DNA of 61,945 nucleotides from positions 1 to 61,945 of the forward strand of contig JAUMWC010000008.1 in assembly GCA_030529855.1 (NCBI GenBank), given 5' to 3'. Positions 57,818 to 61,945 of this stretch are shown piece by piece (within the stretch, counting starts at the first letter, position 1; each line of letters starts with the position of its first letter). The translations under genes and the position numbers were made by a program. The notes under the pieces were generated by a model. That model did not search any database and had not been told where the DNA came from. It was given only the letters and a program-made list of their open reading frames with translations. The DNA is from Gemella sp. (GTDB lineage: Bacteria; Bacillota; Bacilli; Staphylococcales; Gemellaceae).

Positions 57818-59293
57818 ATGAGTAATTCTAATTTTCTTTGGGAAATTATATTGAAAAAATTAAAAGAAGATCTTAATTCTGAAGTTTATTCTACTTGGAT
57901 TGAGCCTAATACTATTGATTCTGTGGATATGAAACATAAGACTATCACTATCACTAGTTCTAATCCTCTTATTTCCGACTATCTTCAGAATGTTTTTGAT
58001 GCTAAGTTTAAGGAAATATTAAAAACTTTTACAAACCTTGATTTTCAGATTTATTATACTTATGTTGGTGGTAATAATTTTATGAGTAATAACCTTGTTT
58101 CACCACAAGTTATTGCTGAAGAGCCTGTTGAAAATACTTTTGAGTCTAATATTTTGAAAAAGTTCAATTCTTCAAGTGAGCCTGCTAAACAATCATTTCC
58201 CAAGAAATATGTTAATGATTTTTATACAGCTCCGCAGCCAACTGAAAGCTTAAGAGCTTCTAAACAAAATCCTAGTCTTAAGAAGCATTTTACTTTTGAT
58301 AATTTCGTCGTTGGTGAAGGAAGTGCTCACGCTTTTAACCTTGCTTATTCTACTACTGTAGCTCCTGGTGAGCATAATCCTGTATTTATTTACGGGGGAG
58401 TAGGTCTTGGTAAAACTCACTTGCTTCACGCTATTGGGAATGAAATGGAGGCTAATTATCCGCACTTTAAAATCATTTGTGTTACTTCTGAACAGTTTTT
58501 AAATGATTATCTTAATTCTATGGGGACAGGGAAACAGCACCAGACTTCTTCTGAGGAGTTTAGACAAAAGTATAGATCTGTTGATGTCTTACTTATTGAT
58601 GATATTCAGTTCTTTACTGGTAAGAAGGGAATGCAAGATGCTTTTTTCCATACTTTTAATGAGTTATATATGAATCAAAAGCAAATTGTTCTTATAAGTG
58701 ATAGGGAACCTAGTGAGCTTGATGGTCTTGATGATAGGCTTGTTTCTAGGTTCGACTCTGGGGTTATTGCTGATATTACGCCGCCTGATTATGAGACACG
58801 TATGGCTATCATCAAGTTTAAGTGCGAAGGTATGAATCTTGATGATTCTATTATTTCTTATATTGCTGGAAATATTTCTGGGAATATTAGACAAATCGAG
58901 GGTGTTCTTAAGGATATTAAATTTAAGATTGATAAGGGGGCTCCTGCTTCTCTTGCTATGGTTGAAGATATTATTAAGCGTAGGGTTAAGACTATTAAGA
59001 AGACTATTCTTCCAGATGATATTATAAATATCACTTCTGACTTCTATGATATTTCTGTTGATGATATTCTTTCTTCTAAACGTGTTAAGGAAGTTGTTAC
59101 AGCAAGGATGGTTGCTATTTACTTATGCCGTGAACTTACTGATCTTTCTTTACCTGCTATTGGTACTATTTTTAATAAGGATCACTCGTCTATCCATTAT
59201 GCAAACTCTAAAGTTGCATCGATGATAGTAGAAAATAAGAATAATATTGTTGAACATATAGAAAGCATTAAGGATAAATTGAAGTCTATCTAA
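57818..59293 (+). CDS. dnaA: Chromosomal replication initiator DnaA
   Basis: DnaA binds the boxes and unwinds oriC. The 491-residue protein has domain I (NFLWEIILKKLKEDLNSEVY), a variable linker, the AAA+ domain (IYGGVGLGKTHLLHAIGNEM; VLLIDDIQFF; DRLVSRF) and domain IV helix-turn-helix with DHSSIHYA. AGGAGG precedes the ATG. Confidence 0.99.
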   Translation: MSNSNFLWEIILKKLKEDLNSEVYSTWIEPNTIDSVDMKHKTITITSSNPLISDYLQNVFDAKFKEILKTFTNLDFQIYYTYVGGNNFMSNNLVSPQVIAEEPVENTFESNILKKFNSSSEPAKQSFPKKYVNDFYTAPQPTESLRASKQNPSLKKHFTFDNFVVGEGSAHAFNLAYSTTVAPGEHNPVFIYGGVGLGKTHLLHAIGNEMEANYPHFKIICVTSEQFLNDYLNSMGTGKQHQTSSEEFRQKYRSVDVLLIDDIQFFTGKKGMQDAFFHTFNELYMNQKQIVLISDREPSELDGLDDRLVSRFDSGVIADITPPDYETRMAIIKFKCEGMNLDDSIISYIAGNISGNIRQIEGVLKDIKFKIDKGAPASLAMVEDIIKRRVKTIKKTILPDDIINITSDFYDISVDDILSSKRVKEVVTARMVAIYLCRELTDLSLPAIGTIFNKDHSSIHYANSKVASMIVENKNNIVEHIESIKDKLKSI

Positions 59294-59437
59294 TTTTAAC
59301 AGCAAGGATTATATTTATTAAAAAGTTTTCCACAGGCTAATTTTTTAGATTTTAATAGTTTTCCACAGTTTTCCACAGTTTTAACAGGACTTATTATTAT
59401 TAATTATTAATATATATTATATATATAAGGAGCAAAT
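59294..59437 (+). other. oriC, downstream DnaA boxes and AT-rich unwinding region
   Basis: TTTTCCACA occurs at 59326-59334, 59359-59367 and 59369-59377. A stretch of almost only A/T (59391-59425) with repeated TTA triplets follows, resembling the DnaA-trio region in the dnaA-dnaN gap of Bacillus. This is the likely unwinding site. Confidence 0.82.
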
Positions 59438-60577
59438 ATGAAATTTACGATATTAAAAAACAATTTTTTAGATGCATTGAATACTGTTGCTAGAGTTATA
59501 GCACCAACTCCTGCATTTGATATTTTAAAAGGGATAAAAATAGAATTATTAGAAGATAAGATGGTTCTTACTGCGAGTGACTCTCTTGTTTCTATGGAAT
59601 ATACTATAGATTCATATATTGATGATAAGGAAGTAATCACTATTGATGAAACGGGTCAAGCTGTTATTCCTTCTAAGAATTTTATAGAAATTATAAAAAA
59701 AGCACCTACTGATGAGATCTTCATAGAAGTAATTAATCAACAAATTAAAATTAAATCTGGTAATAGTGAATTTAATTTATTAGTTTATGATGCAGATGAG
59801 TATCCAGAATTACCTTTAGTAGCTAAGGAGAATAACTTTAAGATTCCTTCTACTGTTTTTAACTCTATAGTAAAAGAAACTTTATTCTGTACTGCTATTA
59901 ATGATCAAAGACCTATTTTAGAAGGGGTTAACTTTGTTTTAGAAAACAAGACTTTAACTGCTACATCTACTGACTCTCACAGAATGAGTAAGAGAAAGTT
60001 AGTTTTAGAAGATATAGATCTAGATAAGGAATTTAATATGATAGTTCCTAGAAAGGCTCTTCAATATATCCAAAGAATTGCTGAAGGACAAGATAATATT
60101 TTAGAAATCTACTATGAAGAGAATAGAATTCTATTTGTTTTAGATCATATTCTATACAATGTATCTTTAATAAGTGGTAAGTATCCAAATACTGATAAAT
60201 TAATTCCACAAAATTATGAATGTTCTATTGATGTAAACAGTAAGGAACTTTATGATGGAGTTGATAGGGTATCATTAGTAAGTAGAAGTGATAAAGATGA
60301 TATTGTAAAATTACAAATAAGTAATGGAAAATTAAACTTATCTTCTAATTCTAAGGAATTAGGAAGTGCTGAAGAAGAAGTTGATGTTATGAATATTGAT
60401 GAGACTAATGATTTTGAGATTGCAGTTTCTGCTAAGTTCTTAAAAGACGCTATTAGTGCAGTAGCATCTGAAAATGTACTTGTTAAGTTTTCTGGAGAGC
60501 TTACAGCATTTACAATTCAACCAAGTGACAACCACAGAGATATTATTCAAGTATTACTACCAGTTAGAACATACTAG
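59438..60577 (+). CDS. dnaN: DNA polymerase III beta sliding clamp
   Basis: The 379-residue protein has the three clamp domains (MKFTILKNNFLDALNTVARV at the start, ATSTDSHRMSKRKL in the second domain, and the C-terminal FTIQPSDNHRDIIQVLLPVR). AAGGAG precedes the ATG. It forms the ring that tethers polymerase to DNA. Confidence 0.98.
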   Translation: MKFTILKNNFLDALNTVARVIAPTPAFDILKGIKIELLEDKMVLTASDSLVSMEYTIDSYIDDKEVITIDETGQAVIPSKNFIEIIKKAPTDEIFIEVINQQIKIKSGNSEFNLLVYDADEYPELPLVAKENNFKIPSTVFNSIVKETLFCTAINDQRPILEGVNFVLENKTLTATSTDSHRMSKRKLVLEDIDLDKEFNMIVPRKALQYIQRIAEGQDNILEIYYEENRILFVLDHILYNVSLISGKYPNTDKLIPQNYECSIDVNSKELYDGVDRVSLVSRSDKDDIVKLQISNGKLNLSSNSKELGSAEEEVDVMNIDETNDFEIAVSAKFLKDAISAVASENVLVKFSGELTAFTIQPSDNHRDIIQVLLPVRTY

Positions 60578-60591
60578 GAGCAAATTTATCA

Positions 60592-61782
60592 ATGAAAAAT
60601 AAAAATTTAATAATAATTTTATCTGTAATATTAATAGCCTTAGTACTAAGAACTCCATTAACAGGTGTTGGTGCTGTAATGGCTACGATAAAGGAAAGTT
60701 TAGGTATTAATAATACAGTAGCAGGATTTATTACAACCTTGCCATTAATAGCATTTGCTGTAGTAAGTCCATTTGTTACAGTATTTTCTAGGAAATATGG
60801 TTTAGAGAAGATTTTACTATTTTCAACAGTGTTAATATCTATTGCATTGTTATTAAGATTTTATATAAGTATACCTGTTATGTTTATAACAACATTTTTA
60901 ATTGGAGTAGGTATAGCAGTAGGGAATGTACTGATGCCAGCCTTTGTTAAAAAATACTATCCTGAGAAAATGGGAGTAATGACCGGAGTATATACGGTTC
61001 TAATGACATTAGGTGCTGCAATTTCATCAGCAGTAGCTTATCCAATAGTAATGTCTAACATCAATGGAAAAGAATTTTCATTAGGGTTAGCACTTAATAT
61101 AGCAGTGGTATTATCAGTTCTAGCAGCCATATTGCTACTGGTTCTAAGTAAGTCATCTAAAGTTGACAAAGACCAAGAGACTGAAGAAAAAGTTAAGAAA
61201 GTAACAAATATATTTTCAAATCCCAAATTATATTCAATAACAATATTTTTTGGATTACAGTCAGCATTTTTCTATTCAAGTGTAGCTTGGTTTGGGGAAA
61301 TAATGATAGACAAGGGATTTTCTAACACAGAAGCGGGATTATTGCTATCAGTAAGTCAATTCGCCCAATTCCCTGCAACATTTGCTATGCCAATCCTTGC
61401 TGAAAAAATAAAAAATAGATTAGCAATACCTTTATTTATATTTATTTGCTATTTTGTATCAAGTATAGGATTAATATTTGTAGATAAAAATCTAACAATG
61501 ATACTTATTTGTATAGTATTATTTGCATTTGCAGGTGGGGGATCATTTTCATATGTAATGTATCTATTTTCAGCAAAAACAAATAATATAGAAGAAGCAT
61601 CGCTTGTTTCAGGTGTTGCACAATCAGGAGGATATCTACTAGCAGCTATATACCCACCAGTATTGGGGTACATTGCGGATGTAAGTTCGTGGTCAGCAGC
61701 TCTAGTATTATTTGTAATTACATCTATAGTATTACTATTTGCTATGATACATATATCAAGTAAAGGTAATATTTTGAAATAA
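60592..61782 (+). CDS. CynX/NimT-type MFS transporter
   Basis: The 396-residue protein has twelve membrane helices. Its start (LIIILSVILIALVLRTPLTG, GAVMATIKESLGIN) is typical of the CynX/NimT/YycB group linked to cyanate and nitroimidazole transport; the substrate here is unknown. It lies 14 bases after dnaN with AGGAG about 11 bases before the ATG, so it may be expressed with dnaN, an unusual neighbour for the clamp gene. Confidence 0.88.
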   Translation: MKNKNLIIILSVILIALVLRTPLTGVGAVMATIKESLGINNTVAGFITTLPLIAFAVVSPFVTVFSRKYGLEKILLFSTVLISIALLLRFYISIPVMFITTFLIGVGIAVGNVLMPAFVKKYYPEKMGVMTGVYTVLMTLGAAISSAVAYPIVMSNINGKEFSLGLALNIAVVLSVLAAILLLVLSKSSKVDKDQETEEKVKKVTNIFSNPKLYSITIFFGLQSAFFYSSVAWFGEIMIDKGFSNTEAGLLLSVSQFAQFPATFAMPILAEKIKNRLAIPLFIFICYFVSSIGLIFVDKNLTMILICIVLFAFAGGGSFSYVMYLFSAKTNNIEEASLVSGVAQSGGYLLAAIYPPVLGYIADVSSWSAALVLFVITSIVLLFAMIHISSKGNILK

Positions 61783-61785
61783 AGC

Positions 61786-61819
61786 AAAACAACACCGAGA
61801 TTTTCCGGTGTTGTTTTTT
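61786..61819 (+). terminator. Terminator of the MFS gene
   Basis: AAAACAACACCG and CGGTGTTGTTTTTT form a strong stem. Confidence 0.92.
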
Positions 61820-61891
61820 AGTTTCTTTTATAAAATGAAAACTTCTGAAATAACTTTGAAAAAGAAATGAAAAGAAAAATTAAAAATTATC

Positions 61892-61920
61892 TTGACAAGT
61901 AGAGGTATATACTATATAAT
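61892..61920 (+). promoter_or_regulatory. Near-consensus sigma-A promoter at the window end
   Basis: TTGACA (61892-61897), 17-base spacer and TATAAT (61915-61920) are both perfect. Such strength suggests a stable-RNA operon or highly expressed gene beyond the window. Confidence 0.8.
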
Positions 61921-61945
61921 AAATAAAGTCTTAAGCAAGACGAAC

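Noticed and set aside
1-61945. Insertion sequences, integrases and tRNA genes
   Set aside because: No transposase, integrase or cloverleaf-like sequence was found on either strand.

Overview
The window looks like low-GC Firmicutes chromosome around the replication origin, most probably Gemella or a close relative (inference). The reasons are the gene order rpmH, oriC, dnaA, dnaN; the block S1-domain protein, tilS, hpt, ftsH; YSIRK-type surface proteins; tandem-GH20 StrH; CcpA next to L-lactate dehydrogenase; and very AT-rich intergenic DNA. No rRNA or tRNA gene is seen.

Layout. 1-4 kb: the N-terminus of a YSIRK surface protein, then a small phage-like lysis/regulation island (amidase with a Cpl-7 domain, sigma-region-4-like regulator, Xre repressor, ImmA-like protease, a 38-residue hydrophobic peptide) next to a YvrJ/DUF2922/DUF1659 operon. 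4-6 kb: cdaA-cdaR (c-di-AMP synthesis). 6-12 kb: MmcQ/YjbR protein, ftsH, hpt, tilS and an S1-domain protein. 12-22 kb: an N-acetylglucosamine scavenging regulon with the cell-wall hexosaminidase StrH, the PTS permease, nagR, nagB and nagA, plus cutC; three of its promoters share a 16-bp palindrome-like element. 22-24 kb: tandem glycine riboswitch and an AGCS symporter. 24-32 kb: RelBE, MFS pump with Rgg-like regulator, a LysR-controlled three-gene operon, cupin and YugP-like protease. 32-37 kb: MarR plus a heterodimeric ABC exporter. 37-41 kb: PspC protein, phosphatase, ccpA, ldh and a VOC protein.

41.5-54 kb is the most unusual region. Two recently duplicated BceAB-type antimicrobial-peptide transporters have identical BceR-type operators (9-bp arms, 4-bp spacer). 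One BceRS-type two-component system lies nearby. Between them are seven small membrane-protein genes, one an in-frame tandem duplication of a 57-residue unit, and a promoter that contains an A/T17 homopolymer. A truncated DinD/BRO gene sits exactly at the edge of one of the duplicated operators.

Across the window there are nine loci of three families of type-I toxin-antitoxin-like small RNAs. Each has a recognisable promoter, a short RNA and a hairpin terminator. Four still carry a short hydrophobic toxin ORF; in the other five the toxin is deleted or decayed and only the RNA remains. Sites matching the ParB-binding consensus parS (one perfect, one with a single mismatch, several degraded) are scattered through the same origin-proximal DNA.

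54-62 kb: mnmE, an orphan CheY-like receiver, jag/khpB, rnpA (yidC is missing from its usual place between these two), rpmH, a bipartite oriC with DnaA boxes on both sides of dnaA, dnaN and a CynX-type MFS transporter. The window ends on a near-consensus promoter whose gene lies outside.
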